Source: Burkholderia sp. IMCC1007 (GTDB lineage: Bacteria; Pseudomonadota; Gammaproteobacteria; Burkholderiales; Burkholderiaceae). Taken from it: a stretch of DNA of 64,000 nt. The notes under the pieces are model-generated. The model was given only the letters and a program-made list of their open reading frames with translations, did not search any database and was not told the DNA's origin. The stretch is taken from positions 230,430 to 294,429 of the forward strand of contig NZ_JAPVQY010000004.1 of assembly GCF_027257875.1 (NCBI RefSeq). The letters are read 5' to 3'. The position numbers were made by a program, and so were the translations under genes. Below are positions 37,610-46,998 of the stretch, piece by piece (positions within the stretch are counted from its first letter, which is position 1; each line of letters opens with the position of its first letter).

Positions 37610-37860
37610 CAAAGATGTAAACACACGTGTGCCTGTGCAGAAAAACAACCCCCATAAACCGCTACCAAAGCAATCGGACCACGGTGTGCGAGCACCGCAA
37701 TGAACGTCCAAACGCTACCGAGCACCGGCTATTCCACGCTGTATCAAGCGCTGCAAGGCTTCCAGAGGATGTGAGTACCTACTCACAGACCCCCAAACGT
37801 AGAAACTTATGGGAGGAAATCGACGTTTCCTGGACAAAGGTACCCACCTATGGGACCAAA

Positions 37861-39259
37861 AACAGGGCGGATCTGGCAGCCCCACCCGCCGAGAATCGCC
37901 ATGAACCGCGGCCGTCGCACCCGACCCTCGAGTCACGCTGCTGCCGTCACAGCAGTAGGAAATCGCTCGAATCTGGCGGGGAGCGATTTTTTCCGCGCGT
38001 GCGCGAGTCGTTCCGCGGATATGTCTCCACCAGATACATAAACCAAATCTGTGACTGCGACCTGTGGATCGCGCGGCGACGAACGTTGCCGAGGTCGAGT
38101 GATCTCTCATCGGGCCTCATGACTTTCTACCTTTGGATCTGTACCGAAATCGGTGCGCTATCGCGAGCGGCAGATGAGGATTCGCAGTCACCACATCAGT
38201 CGCCAGAAAAACCAGACCTTTCACCTGTGATCATCCATCCGAGTTTCCGGCATCGTCCGGAACGTGAGGTTCCAGCCGCCAACGCAGCTCACCGTAATCG
38301 CATCGATGCCCGGATCCCGAACACTCTCACCGTGGAAAGTCGCCGAGTCCCGTAAAGGCTCACCGATAAAGTGACCGGACCGTTTCCATGCATAGTCGGC
38401 GCGGACACCACCGACTCAATGGAAAAGCTGTGAAGAATCCGGACGGCAGCACACATGTTGGCGCCGTTGCACACAGCCATAAGACTGGTCGCGACGCAGG
38501 CGGGGCATGAAATCACAGCACCTGAATATGCGAAGACTCGAGCGGCCCATGCGCATGCGTGAGCAGCGAGCGTCGATCGATGCGGTGACGCTACGCCGGG
38601 ATATCACGTCACCACGCGCACGTCGCATCAATCGAACCGTGAGAAACGGCCGCGAACAGGTAGCCACGCACGTATCGAGCGGCTACCCGATCGATCGTTC
38701 GCGTCGAATACCATCGCCGTACAAGAAGCGCGCAGGAATTCGACACGGAGAGATTCGTGGTCGTTTATGGGAGCGCGCGCCACGGCCGGTATCGAACAGG
38801 ACGTTGGTTCACAGGCAAGCGCCTCCTGTAGTGGGCCGCTTGCGAAGCGACGATTACTTCGTACGAATAGCGCACGCCGCAGTCGAAACAACCACGACAT
38901 GCGCGTGCACAGTGCATCGAAACGGAACGCAGCCCTGTCGACGACCTGTGCCGTATTGCCGGAGCGCTCCGGTCCAGTCGCATGGTTACCATGGACCATG
39001 GGTACCGCACACGTAGTGCCGAACGATGCACCGTTGCTACCTTTGCCAGCCGCTGAATCGCGGGACGCACAGCGAGCCACTTCGATGCGGTGTTTTCCCA
39101 TACACGTCTACCCTCGAACGACGGTTACGATGGCTCCACTTTTCTTGCAACCCGGTTATGATGCAAAAGCCCTGATCGTGACCTGATGGCCGGTCGGGGG
39201 CAGGGGTGGTATCTCGAAGTGCTTTCAATCCGTGATCAATCAGAAAAGAGAGTTCAGCG
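37861..39259. other. 1.4-kb non-coding flank of the origin
   Basis: I find no convincing gene. A stem-loop with arms AAATCGCT (37960-37967) and AGCGATTT (37982-37989) followed by T residues resembles a terminator. Degenerate iteron-like traces such as CCCATACACGTCTACCC (39097-39113) occur. Codon usage and composition of the longer frames here do not look like genes. Confidence 0.5.
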
Positions 39260-39568
39260 ATGCGAATCCAGATCAGAAAACTCACGCTGGCTGCTACGGC
39301 AGCAGCTTTCCTCTTCGGCTCGGCAGCTCCGGTGTTCGCGCAGACCGACGCTAGCGCACCGGCCGCCCAGGATGCCAAGGCCGCAAAGCGTGAGGCGCGC
39401 AAGGCCGCCCGGGCACAGCGCAAAGCCGAACACAAGGCAGCGCGCGCGAAGAACACCGCCGAACTGAAGAAACTCGAAGACGCCGGTTACAAGCCGGCGG
39501 CCAACGATCCGAACTATCCGCAGAATCTGCAGAACGCTGAGAAGAAAGCTGCCGGCGCAAGCCAGTAA
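39260..39568 (+). CDS. DUF4148 exported small protein
   Basis: The 102-residue protein has a signal peptide ending VFA|QTDAS (cleavage at about residue 28), a lysine/alanine-rich central helix (AKREARKAARAQRKAEHKAA) and the DUF4148 ending ELKKLEDAGYKPAANDPNYPQNLQNAEKK. It is periplasmic. The family is abundant in Burkholderia, with no known function. AAGAGAG precedes the start. A second member is at 45008-45319. Confidence 0.8.
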   Translation: MRIQIRKLTLAATAAAFLFGSAAPVFAQTDASAPAAQDAKAAKREARKAARAQRKAEHKAARAKNTAELKKLEDAGYKPAANDPNYPQNLQNAEKKAAGASQ

Positions 39569-39578
39569 GCGCGACTCG

Positions 39579-39614
39579 CGCGCCAGGCCTCGGCTCGATC
39601 CGCGGTCTGGCGCG
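39579..39614 (+). terminator. hairpin after the DUF4148 gene
   Basis: Arms CGCGCCAG (39579-39586) and CTGGCGCG (39607-39614) are exactly complementary, 11 bases after the stop. There is no long T-run, so terminator activity is uncertain. Nothing else is visible in 39615-39810. Confidence 0.5.
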
Positions 39615-39810
39615 TGTCCCACGAAAACGCGCTGCGTTTCCGTGAAAAATCCAGACCGAACGTCCAGACCAATTGATTGGTGATCCTATGTTTCCAGCGC
39701 GCGTGCGGACGCTGCGTCTGCAGAATCTTCACCGTCTGTCGCGCCCGCCGATGTAAATCGGACGCTCTGCCAAAGCAGCATCCTCCGGATCAACGCGCAG
39801 CTCATCCGAT

Positions 39811-40713
39811 TCAGCGGCGTACCGCCGCCGCCGCGCTGCCCGTCACCTTCAGCCAGTCCTTGAACGCGCGCACGGCTTCGTCGTCCGCACGTGCAGCTGC
39901 CACATAAGTGAAATACCGCCACGGCGGCAACGCCGGTTCGCTGAACGGTTGCACGAGCCTGCCTTCGGCAATGTCGTCGGCGACGAGCGCGATCGGCCCC
40001 ATGGCGACGCCGAGCCCGTCGAGCGCGCCTTGCAACGTCAGGTAGAAGTGCTCGAGCGTCAGCGAGTGCCGCGGCACGAGGTTCGGGTAACCGGCTGCCG
40101 CGAGCCATTCAGGCCACATGCCAGGATAAGTCGCCGCATGCAGCAGCGTGAAGCCGGCGAGATCGGCCGGCGTGCGCAACGGTCGCCCGTCGAGCAGCTT
40201 CGGCGCACACACGGGCAACCGGACTTCGGACAGGAATTCGTCGGCGACGTAGCCGTCGATCGTCTGCGGACCGCCGCGGACGATCAGGTCGACCTTGTCG
40301 CGCAACTTCTCGATCGGCTCGTTCGACGTCGACAGCCGCACCTCGATCGCCGGATGGGCGACCTGGAACGACGACAGCTTCGGCACGAGCCAGCGCAGCG
40401 AAAACGTCGCGGGCGCGCTCACGCGCAGCACACGCTGCTGCGCATGGCCGAAATGCTGCGCGGTGGCGAGCGCGATCCGGTCGAACGATGCGCCGACTTC
40501 GGCGAGATACGCGCGGCCGGCATCCGTCAGCTCGACGCGCCGGTTATGCCGTTCGAAGAGGGGCCGGCCGAGCCATGTCTCGAGCTGCTGTACGTGCCGG
40601 CTGATTGCGCCGTGTGTGACGCACAACTCGTCGGCGGCATGCGTGAAGCTGCCGAGCCGGGCCGCGGCTTCGAACGCGCGCAGCGAATTCAACGGAGGGA
40701 GGCGTCGGGCCAT
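39811..40713 (-). CDS. LysR-family regulator (GcvA-like)
   Basis: This 300-residue regulator has an N-terminal winged helix (LNSLRAFEAAARLGSFTHAADEL, then GAISRHVQQLETWLGRPLFER) and a LysR substrate domain in which VRLPVCAPKLL and DGLGVAMGPIALV are typical of the GcvA subgroup. It is divergent from the purA paralog, with 142 bases between. It may regulate itself and purA, though no clear T-N11-A site was singled out. Confidence 0.82.
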   Translation of the reverse strand: MARRLPPLNSLRAFEAAARLGSFTHAADELCVTHGAISRHVQQLETWLGRPLFERHNRRVELTDAGRAYLAEVGASFDRIALATAQHFGHAQQRVLRVSAPATFSLRWLVPKLSSFQVAHPAIEVRLSTSNEPIEKLRDKVDLIVRGGPQTIDGYVADEFLSEVRLPVCAPKLLDGRPLRTPADLAGFTLLHAATYPGMWPEWLAAAGYPNLVPRHSLTLEHFYLTLQGALDGLGVAMGPIALVADDIAEGRLVQPFSEPALPPWRYFTYVAAARADDEAVRAFKDWLKVTGSAAAAVRR

Positions 40714-40855
40714 TTCATTGTTTCGCGTGATATTTACTCACACTAATTCTCAGATTTAATCGTTTGATCATGCAGCCAAGCTCCGACAATATGGCACACA
40801 AACGGCCGAAACGGGCCTCAATACGTGTCTGGATTTCTCACATGGAGTATGGAAC

Positions 40856-42145
40856 ATGCCGAACGTGGTCGTGGTGGGCGCCCAATGGGGTGACGAAGGC
40901 AAGGGGCGCGTCGTGGACTGGCTGGCGGCGCAGGCCGACCTGGTCGCACGCTACAACGGCGGCCACAACGCGGGCCATACGCTGGTCGTCGGCGGAAAGA
41001 CGTACAAGCTGGCGCTGCTGCCGAGCGGCATCGTGCGCGGCAAGCGCGGCGTGATCGGCAACGGCGTGGCGCTCGATCCCGAGGCGCTGCTCGCGGAAAT
41101 CGCGCGGATGGCCGAGCTCGGGCTGTCGGTCACGCCGGACAATCTGTCGATCGCCGAAAACGCGACGCTGGTGCTGCCGATCCACCGCGCGATCGACGAG
41201 GCACAGGAGCGTCAGCGCCGCGAGCCGATCGGTACCACGCTGCGCGGGATCGGGCCGGCCTACGAGGACAAGGTCGGGCGCCGCGGGCTGCGCGTCGGCG
41301 ATCTGGCGGAACCGGGCCGGCTTGCCGACAAGCTCGACGTGCTGGTCGATCATCACAACGCGTGGTTCCGCGGGCTGGGGCTCGAGCCGTATTCGCGTGA
41401 CGCGCTGCTCGCGACCCTCGTCGACATCGCGCCGAAGATCCTCCCGTTCGTGCGCCCCGTGTGGGCCGACCTCAATGGTGCGACCGATCGCGGCGAGCGC
41501 ATCCTGTTCGAAGGCTCGCAGGCCGTGATGCTGGACATCGACTGGGGCACGTATCCGTTCGTGACGTCGTCCGGCACCGTTGCGTCGGCAGCCGCCGCCG
41601 GCACGGGGCTCGGTGCGTCCCGGCTCGGCCACGTGCTGGGCGTGACGAAGGCATACGCGACGCGTGTCGGTGGCGGCCCGTTCCTCACCGAGCTGACCGA
41701 CGCAACCGGCGAAATGCTGCGCGCGCGCGGCCAGGAATTCGGCGTCAACACCGGCCGGCCGCGCCGCTGCGGATGGCTCGATGCCGCGCAGTTGCGTCAG
41801 GCCGTCCGGATCTCGGGAATCGATTCGCTCGCGCTCACCAAGCTCGACGTGCTCGACGGCTTCGAGACGATCGAACTGTGCGTCGGCTACGAGCTCGACG
41901 GCGCACGCGTCGAGCACCTGCCGGCCAGCCTCGATGCGCAAGCGCGCGCGAAGCCGGTCTACGAACGGTTCGACGGCTGGCGCGGGACCGTGAAAGGCGT
42001 GCGCGAACGGGCGGCGTTGCCGCGTGCCGCGCAGGATTTCATCGCACGCGTCGAGGCGGTGGCGGGCGCGCCCGTATCGATGATCACGACCGGCGCCGAG
42101 CGTGACGACACGATCGTCCTGAGCAATCCTTTCGAGCTGGCGTAA
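40856..42145 (+). CDS. purA: divergent adenylosuccinate synthetase paralog
   Basis: This 429-residue protein has the full PurA architecture: [18 protein letters not shown] (GTP P-loop and catalytic Asp), GGHNAGHT, and [21 protein letters not shown]. Further on are [31 protein letters not shown] and TKLDVLDG. The enzyme joins aspartate to IMP using GTP, the first step to AMP. Several normally fixed positions differ: DxDHGTYP reads [12 protein letters not shown] reads SSGT and GTTGRG reads GTTLRG. A housekeeping purA is expected on the main chromosome, so this copy may be specialised, for example inhibitor-resistant. TGGAG precedes the start. Confidence 0.88.
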   Translation: MPNVVVVGAQWGDEGKGRVVDWLAAQADLVARYNGGHNAGHTLVVGGKTYKLALLPSGIVRGKRGVIGNGVALDPEALLAEIARMAELGLSVTPDNLSIAENATLVLPIHRAIDEAQERQRREPIGTTLRGIGPAYEDKVGRRGLRVGDLAEPGRLADKLDVLVDHHNAWFRGLGLEPYSRDALLATLVDIAPKILPFVRPVWADLNGATDRGERILFEGSQAVMLDIDWGTYPFVTSSGTVASAAAAGTGLGASRLGHVLGVTKAYATRVGGGPFLTELTDATGEMLRARGQEFGVNTGRPRRCGWLDAAQLRQAVRISGIDSLALTKLDVLDGFETIELCVGYELDGARVEHLPASLDAQARAKPVYERFDGWRGTVKGVRERAALPRAAQDFIARVEAVAGAPVSMITTGAERDDTIVLSNPFELA

Positions 42146-42381
42146 GCACGATGCGGCCCGCGCAATGCGGGCGCGGCAGGTCGGCGCCCGGCGGCCTGCA
42201 TCGGTCCGGCTCGGGCGCCCCTCCGGCATGCGCCGCCGCGTGAACGATCGTCCGCCGCCCCGCACACGGCAAACTGGACATGCCTGCATCGCTGCGGTAC
42301 TGTTCCGCACAATTCGCGCCAGACCGGCCTGTGCCGGGGCTGGCGCTGCTGCGAAGCGATTTCAATCCCGGGGACATGTCG

Positions 42382-43323
42382 ATGGACACGTTACAGATGA
42401 TGCGCATTTTCGTCCGGGTGGCGGAGGAGGGCAGCTTCACGAGCGCGGCCCAGCGCCTGGACATCACCACGGCTTACGCATCGCGTTCGGTCGCCCAACT
42501 CGAAACTCACCTGCGCACACGCCTGCTCAACCGCAGCACGCGCCGCATCGCGTTGACCGATGCCGGACAGCGCTACCTCGACCGTTGCCAGCGCATCCTC
42601 GGCTATATCGACGAAGCGGAAGCCGAGGCGGCCGACGCGCAGGCGAAGCCGTCCGGGCGGCTCCATGTCCACGCGACGACCAGTTTCGGCCAGGCGTATC
42701 TGGTGCCCGCGGTCGTGCGATACCGGCAGCGCTATCCGTCCGTCGCGGTCGAGCTCACGCTGTCGCAGCACGTGCCCGACATCATTGACGAAGGCTACGA
42801 CGTGTCGCTGCAACTGAGCTCGACGGAGTTGCCCGATTCGGGGCTGGTATCGCAGCGGCTCGGCGAGGTGCACAGCGTGCTGTGCGCGTCGCCCGCCTAT
42901 CTGAAGGAGCGCGGCACGCCGCGTACCGTGCGCGATCTCGAAGCGCATGCGTGCCTGCAGATCGTCACGCCCGTGTTTCCGCGCGACCGCTGGCATCTCG
43001 ACGGCCCCAATGGCCGCGAGACGTTCGAACTGCCGCCGCCGGACTTTCAGGTCAACATTGCCGATGCGCTCGGCGGTGCGTTGCGCGCCGGCCTCGGGAT
43101 CGGCTCGCTGCCGATGTCGAGCGCGGTTCCGTCGCTGGCAAGTGGCGCGCTCGTTCGCGTGTTGCCCGAGTACCGGTTGCAGAAGCTGACGGTCTATACG
43201 CTGTATGCGTCGCGCCAGTATCTCGACGCGAAGATCCGCACCTTCGTCGATTTCCTGCGCGAATGCGTGCCCGAAATGCTGTCCGCCGACGAAGCCGCGT
43301 TGTGCGTGCCGAGCGAGTCCTGA
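42382..43323 (+). CDS. LysR-family regulator (DsdC/AaeR-like)
   Basis: This 313-residue protein has an N-terminal winged helix (MMRIFVRVAEEGSFTSAAQRL, then TTAYASRSVAQLETHLRTRLL) and a LysR effector domain (GRLHVHATTSFGQAYLVPAVVRY). The start at 42382 is preferred because GGGGAC stands 8 bases upstream; an ATG two codons earlier is possible. Downstream lies a remnant of a sulfonate-binding protein. The target is unknown. Confidence 0.8.
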   Translation: MDTLQMMRIFVRVAEEGSFTSAAQRLDITTAYASRSVAQLETHLRTRLLNRSTRRIALTDAGQRYLDRCQRILGYIDEAEAEAADAQAKPSGRLHVHATTSFGQAYLVPAVVRYRQRYPSVAVELTLSQHVPDIIDEGYDVSLQLSSTELPDSGLVSQRLGEVHSVLCASPAYLKERGTPRTVRDLEAHACLQIVTPVFPRDRWHLDGPNGRETFELPPPDFQVNIADALGGALRAGLGIGSLPMSSAVPSLASGALVRVLPEYRLQKLTVYTLYASRQYLDAKIRTFVDFLRECVPEMLSADEAALCVPSES

Positions 43324-43501
43324 GTGAAAGGTAACGACGTATGCCGTGTCCGATGACGCGGCTCGTCGCATTGACTAGCATGGGTCGATTTTCGCTCGCT
43401 CAATATGATTGGCATAACGAATTGATAAATGCGAGCGAGGCGGTGCGATCTCTCGGATCAGCCGCGTCGTGGGCCGCGCGGGGTTATGAAACCCCCTGCT
43501 T

Positions 43502-43891
43502 TCGATATCGGTCATCGTTGGCCAGCAGACGCCGGGTGCGCGCATCGTCGCGGACGGCTCGGGGCTCGTCGAGAATCGCAGCTACTACTTCGCGCCGCGC
43601 ACTTATGCGCAGCGCAATGCCGACGTGCTCGGCGTGGTCGTGTCGGAGCTGACGGCGGTCCAGCGATGGCTCGACGCGAATCGCGCGCAGGGCGCGGCCG
43701 AGTTTTCGACGCTATGGGGCATTCCGGAGCCGGCGGTGGCGCTCGCATTCAGCCGCGCGCGGTTCGGCGTCGAACCCGTGACGCGCGACACGCTTGCATA
43801 TCAGCAGCGCATCGCGGACGTGTTCTACCAGGCAGGGATCCTGCCGAAGCGTGTCGACGTGAGCCAGGCAGCGCCGCCCGCGCTCGCGTGA
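43502..43891 (+). pseudogene. remnant of an aliphatic sulfonate ABC substrate-binding protein (SsuA-like C-terminus)
   Basis: About 130 codons match the C-terminal third of SsuA-type binding proteins: ARIVADGSGLVENRSYYFAP, RNADVLGVVVSELTAVQRWL, and the C-terminal AYQQRIADVFYQAGILPKRVDV. The match begins within the fold, at about 43502, without a start codon or signal peptide. The N-terminal 190 or so residues are absent. No transporter permease or ATPase follows. It is a truncated gene from a sulfonate uptake system and is not expected to be functional. Confidence 0.75.
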
Positions 43892-43993
43892 CGAATCCTT
43901 TCCGGTAAACGACAACGCCACGGACGTCACTCCGTGGCGTTTCGCTTCATGTGTCCCGCTGCACGGAAGTCGTGTGCACCGGAGCGCGCCGCA

Positions 43994-44707
43994 TCAGCGT
44001 GGCTGGTCCCACAGCGTGCGCCCGAAGAACGTGAGCGTGCGATCCCATGCGAACTGCGACCACACCGGATCGAACTGTGTGCCGCCGATGCGGCCCGGCC
44101 CGACGGCCGTTTCGTTCGCGAACGCGTGATGCGCGAGATAGCGGTGGAACTCGATGTCGACCTTGGCATCGGTCAGCTTTTTCTCCAGCGCATCGACCTG
44201 ATCGATCGCGAAGAACGCATCCTGCGTGCCCCAGTGTCCCATCAGCGGCACCTTGATCTTCGACGGATCGAGGTAGTCGAGCGGAGGGAAGCCGTACCAC
44301 GTGACGCCGGCGTCCGCATCTGCGAACTGCAGCGACAGCAGCGTGAGTGCGCCGCCCATGCAGAAACCGGTGACGGCAACGCGCGACGCGCGCGTCTTCA
44401 GGTATTGCACCGCGCCGGGGATGTCCTGCGACGCGGCGTCGCCGAAATCGAGGCCGGTCATCAGATGGTGCGCTTCTTCCTCCTCGACCGTCGACTTGCC
44501 GCGATACAGGTCGGGCACGAGCGCGAGGTAGCCGCAGCGGGCGAGCCGGTCAGCGACGCCGCGGATCTGGTCGTTCAAACCCCACCATTCCTGGATGACC
44601 ACGACTGCGGGCGCGCCTTCGGTTTTTTCCGGCGTGGCGAGGTAGCCCTGCAGTTCCTGGCCGTCCGGGCGGCGGAACTTGATCATGGAACCGGATGTTT
44701 GAGACAT
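43994..44707 (-). CDS. dienelactone hydrolase family protein
   Basis: This 237-residue alpha/beta hydrolase has the family triad: cysteine in GFCMGGAL (about residue 115), aspartate in GTQDAFF (about 164) and histidine in AHHAFANE (about 195), with the supporting glutamate in VIQEWWGLNDQI (about 39). Dienelactone hydrolases open lactones in chloro-aromatic breakdown, but many relatives have other ester substrates. It is monocistronic. Confidence 0.87.
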   Translation of the reverse strand: MSQTSGSMIKFRRPDGQELQGYLATPEKTEGAPAVVVIQEWWGLNDQIRGVADRLARCGYLALVPDLYRGKSTVEEEEAHHLMTGLDFGDAASQDIPGAVQYLKTRASRVAVTGFCMGGALTLLSLQFADADAGVTWYGFPPLDYLDPSKIKVPLMGHWGTQDAFFAIDQVDALEKKLTDAKVDIEFHRYLAHHAFANETAVGPGRIGGTQFDPVWSQFAWDRTLTFFGRTLWDQPR

Positions 44708-44913
44708 GAAACCGCTCCTTTTCGAAAATGCGATGAGTGCGGCATCGGGTCGGCCAGCGAGTGCGGTATGCCCGGTGACTCAGGGCTTCGCTCGCATTCG
44801 CTTCGGCCGGCGCCGACCACGCGGCCATTCTATGCGCAAACGCCGGCAGTTTGCGTGAACGGTGTCGTCGAGTCGATCGCCCGTCGGGCAGCGGCGGTTT
44901 CATGCACCGAAAA

Positions 44914-44953
44914 CGAAACACCCCGCCCCGATGAACGGGAGCGGGGTGTTTCG
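44914..44953 (-). terminator. strong intrinsic terminator of the DUF4148 gene
   Basis: Thirteen-base complementary arms CGAAACACCCCGC (44914-44926) and GCGGGGTGTTTCG (44941-44953) surround 14 bases. On the minus strand the stem is followed by TTTT. It lies 55 bases after the stop at 45008. Nothing else is seen between 44708 and 45007. Confidence 0.88.
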
Positions 44954-45007
44954 TCGGCAGCGGGCGTAACCGGCTATTCGTCGGGATACGCGTCGCGTGC
45001 GTGGGTC

Positions 45008-45319
45008 TTAATGACCGAAATAGACCGAGTCGCGAGCGTCCTGCTTGACCGCGATCACGCGGCCGGCACGCACGGTGGCCGTAGCCTGTGCGCCGTAACC
45101 CGTTGCGTCGTTGTTCGTCACGCGCGCTTGCGCGGTGTGCAGCGCGGTCGGGTAGTGGACGTCGGAAACTTCCGGCTTGTACCCCGCCTGTTCGAGCTGA
45201 ACCAGTTCCGCACGAACCTGGGCGCGTGTGAGTTCGCCCGACGGATTCGATTGGGCGAATGCGCCAAACGATGCGGTAAGGGCGGTGGCAGCGGCGACTG
45301 CGTAGATGAACGACTTCAT
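45008..45319 (-). CDS. DUF4148 exported small protein (second copy)
   Basis: The 103-residue protein has a signal peptide ending AFA|QSNPS (about residue 23) and the DUF4148 body [22 protein letters not shown], then [15 protein letters not shown]. It is periplasmic. The start at 45319 has CGGAGG at good distance. It has its own strong terminator. The shared LxxAGYKP segment aligns it with the protein at 39260, but the two are otherwise divergent. Confidence 0.85.
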   Translation of the reverse strand: MKSFIYAVAAATALTASFGAFAQSNPSGELTRAQVRAELVQLEQAGYKPEVSDVHYPTALHTAQARVTNNDATGYGAQATATVRAGRVIAVKQDARDSVYFGH

Positions 45320-45809
45320 GATGACCTCCGGTTTAGTAGATTTCGCGCTTCGCTTGTTGCGTTCAGCGGTTGATTGCATCGTAGCGATCGCGTTACCGGT
45401 CGGAAATAGGCGTTCCAGCGAATGATTATTGCAACTGGGTAAAAGATTCGGCTGGAGTGCGGAATTTCATCTGATGATTGGAGGGCCGAAGAGCCATCGG
45501 GCGTGGGAGTCGCATGCCTGCATGCACGATTGATTACCGACGCGCGACGTAATTCGCTTTTCACGATCGGTGGCGAAGCATACGGATGGCGCGTTGGCGA
45601 TCTGCGGTTGCGATTCGGGGCAGAGACGAATTCAGGTCACATGGCGAGTACGGTCGACGTAACGATAAATTGAATCGGATAACGAAGTATTGTGGAGGGG
45701 GCGCGGAAATGCGCCGACGCAATCGCATTGCCACAGGGCTGCCTCCACCTCCCTGCGGGATTCACACAGGAATCGCAACGTTCATACGATCTCGATGCTT
45801 CATGCCGGA
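45320..45809. other. 490-base intergenic region
   Basis: This is the upstream region of the DUF4148 gene and the 3' flank of the GlxA-type gene. It is lower in GC than its surroundings, with no gene, repeat or RNA I can support. Confidence 0.4.
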
Positions 45810-46775
45810 TCACGCCTCGACGACCGCCTGGCGTTTCCGGTATTCGGCCGGCGTGATCCCGACATGCCGGACGAACGCTCGTCGGAGCGTGTCGACATTC
45901 GCGAAGCCGCATTTCGCGGCGACTTGCTTCGGCGTGTCATGTCCGTTTTCGAGCAACTGGCGAGCGGCCGTGATGCGAGTCGTTTCGACCCAGGCCGCGG
46001 GTGTCATCCCGACTTCCGCGCGAAAGAGCCGCGCGAAGTGGCGCGGGCTCATCCCCGCATGCTTCGCGAGTTCGGCCACCGAGTGTTCCAATTCCGGATG
46101 GCCGGCGATCCAGCGCTGGACTTCCTGCAGGATCGAGCGCCCGGCCGGGCGCGCCTCGCCGCTGCGGCTGAACTGAAGCTGCCCGCCCGGGCGTTTGAAG
46201 AACATGACCAGTTGTGCGGCGACGCGCCGCGCGATTTCGCGGCCGAGGTCCTCCTCGACCAGCGCGAGCGCGAGATCGAGGCCGGCCGTGACGCCGGCGC
46301 CGGTACGCAGCTTGCCGTCCCGCACGTACAGCGCGTCTGCTTCGACAGCGAGCGACGGATAGGCTTCGGCGAGCGCGTCGGCGGCGGCCCAGTGCGTCGT
46401 CAGGCGTCGTCCCTTCAGCAGCCCGGTCGCAGCGAGGATGAATGCGCCCGTGCAGATCGACCCGTAGCGTTTGCTTCGCACGGCGGCCGATCGCAGCCAT
46501 GCGAGAACATCGGTTCGCAGCGCGATGCGGGTCGCGCCGGGCGCACCGGCGACGAGCAGCGTGTCGATGCGATCGGGGATGTCCGGCGCGATCCAGTCGG
46601 CGAGCAATTGCGCGCCCGACGAACTGCAGATCGGACCGGACTCGGTCGCGATGATCCGCGTCGTGTAGAACGGCTTGCCGCATTCGGCGTTGGCCTGTGC
46701 GAATACGTCGAGTGGCGCGGAGACGTCGAGCAGTTGTACGCCCGGTACCGCGAGAATACCAACGACCTTCGGCAT
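45810..46775 (-). CDS. GlxA-family AraC-type regulator (DJ-1/PfpI domain plus AraC HTH)
   Basis: This 321-residue protein fuses a DJ-1/PfpI-like sensor domain (VVGILAVPGVQLLDVSAPLDVF at the N-terminus, GSICTGAFILAATGLLKGRRLTTHW containing the elbow cysteine) to a C-terminal AraC helix-turn-helix pair. The latter reads SVAELAKHAGMSPRHFARLF, then PKQVAAKCGFANVDTLRRAF. It is divergent from an HD-domain gene and probably controls it. The start at 46775 (MPKVVGI) is preferred over the longer frame. Confidence 0.86.
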   Translation of the reverse strand: MPKVVGILAVPGVQLLDVSAPLDVFAQANAECGKPFYTTRIIATESGPICSSSGAQLLADWIAPDIPDRIDTLLVAGAPGATRIALRTDVLAWLRSAAVRSKRYGSICTGAFILAATGLLKGRRLTTHWAAADALAEAYPSLAVEADALYVRDGKLRTGAGVTAGLDLALALVEEDLGREIARRVAAQLVMFFKRPGGQLQFSRSGEARPAGRSILQEVQRWIAGHPELEHSVAELAKHAGMSPRHFARLFRAEVGMTPAAWVETTRITAARQLLENGHDTPKQVAAKCGFANVDTLRRAFVRHVGITPAEYRKRQAVVEA

Positions 46776-46998
46776 GATCGGTTGCGGGTTGTGTCGATGT
46801 GTCGAACGTGACGCGTAGCAGTATAGACGCGCGACGCTTCGCGACGCGCTGTCGTCCGCGCGCTTTGCGGGTGCATTTTCACGGTTTCGGCAGCCATGGC
46901 CGTCGCACGAACGAAATGGCAGGAATTGGCGTACCACGCCGATTGATGCCACATCACGGACTCCGCAGAATCGATGCTGTCTTCAATGGAGGTCGATC

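Larger units (their letters stand above)
36700..37860. other. probable replication origin: AT-rich segment plus iteron array
   Basis: Upstream of repA lies an AT-rich segment (about 36737-36840), then about fifteen 17-base iterons of consensus CCCATANANGGNTACCT. Clear copies start at 36854, 36887, 37033, 37059, 37135, 37161, 37257, 37347, 37373, 37520 and 37651 on the plus strand, and end-reversed copies lie at 36948-36964 and 37838-37854. Weaker copies are at 37283, 37411 and 37454. A DnaA-box-like ATATCCACA is at 37435-37443. No coding frame is convincing. Confidence 0.88.

Noticed and set aside
37960..37989. stem-loop with T-run in the origin flank, possible end of an antisense RNA
   Set aside because: The stem is only 8 bases and no promoter or transcript could be identified, so no RNA gene is called.
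37627..38355. 242-codon open frame in the origin flank
   Set aside because: It runs across iterons, and its composition (many Arg, Ser, Cys, Pro) and lack of domains do not look like a protein.
43360..43440. inverted CGCTCGC / GCGAGCG arms before the SsuA-like remnant, as possible insertion-sequence ends
   Set aside because: The arms are short and GC-simple, no transposase or target duplication is visible, and the region between the arms is only about 40 bases.
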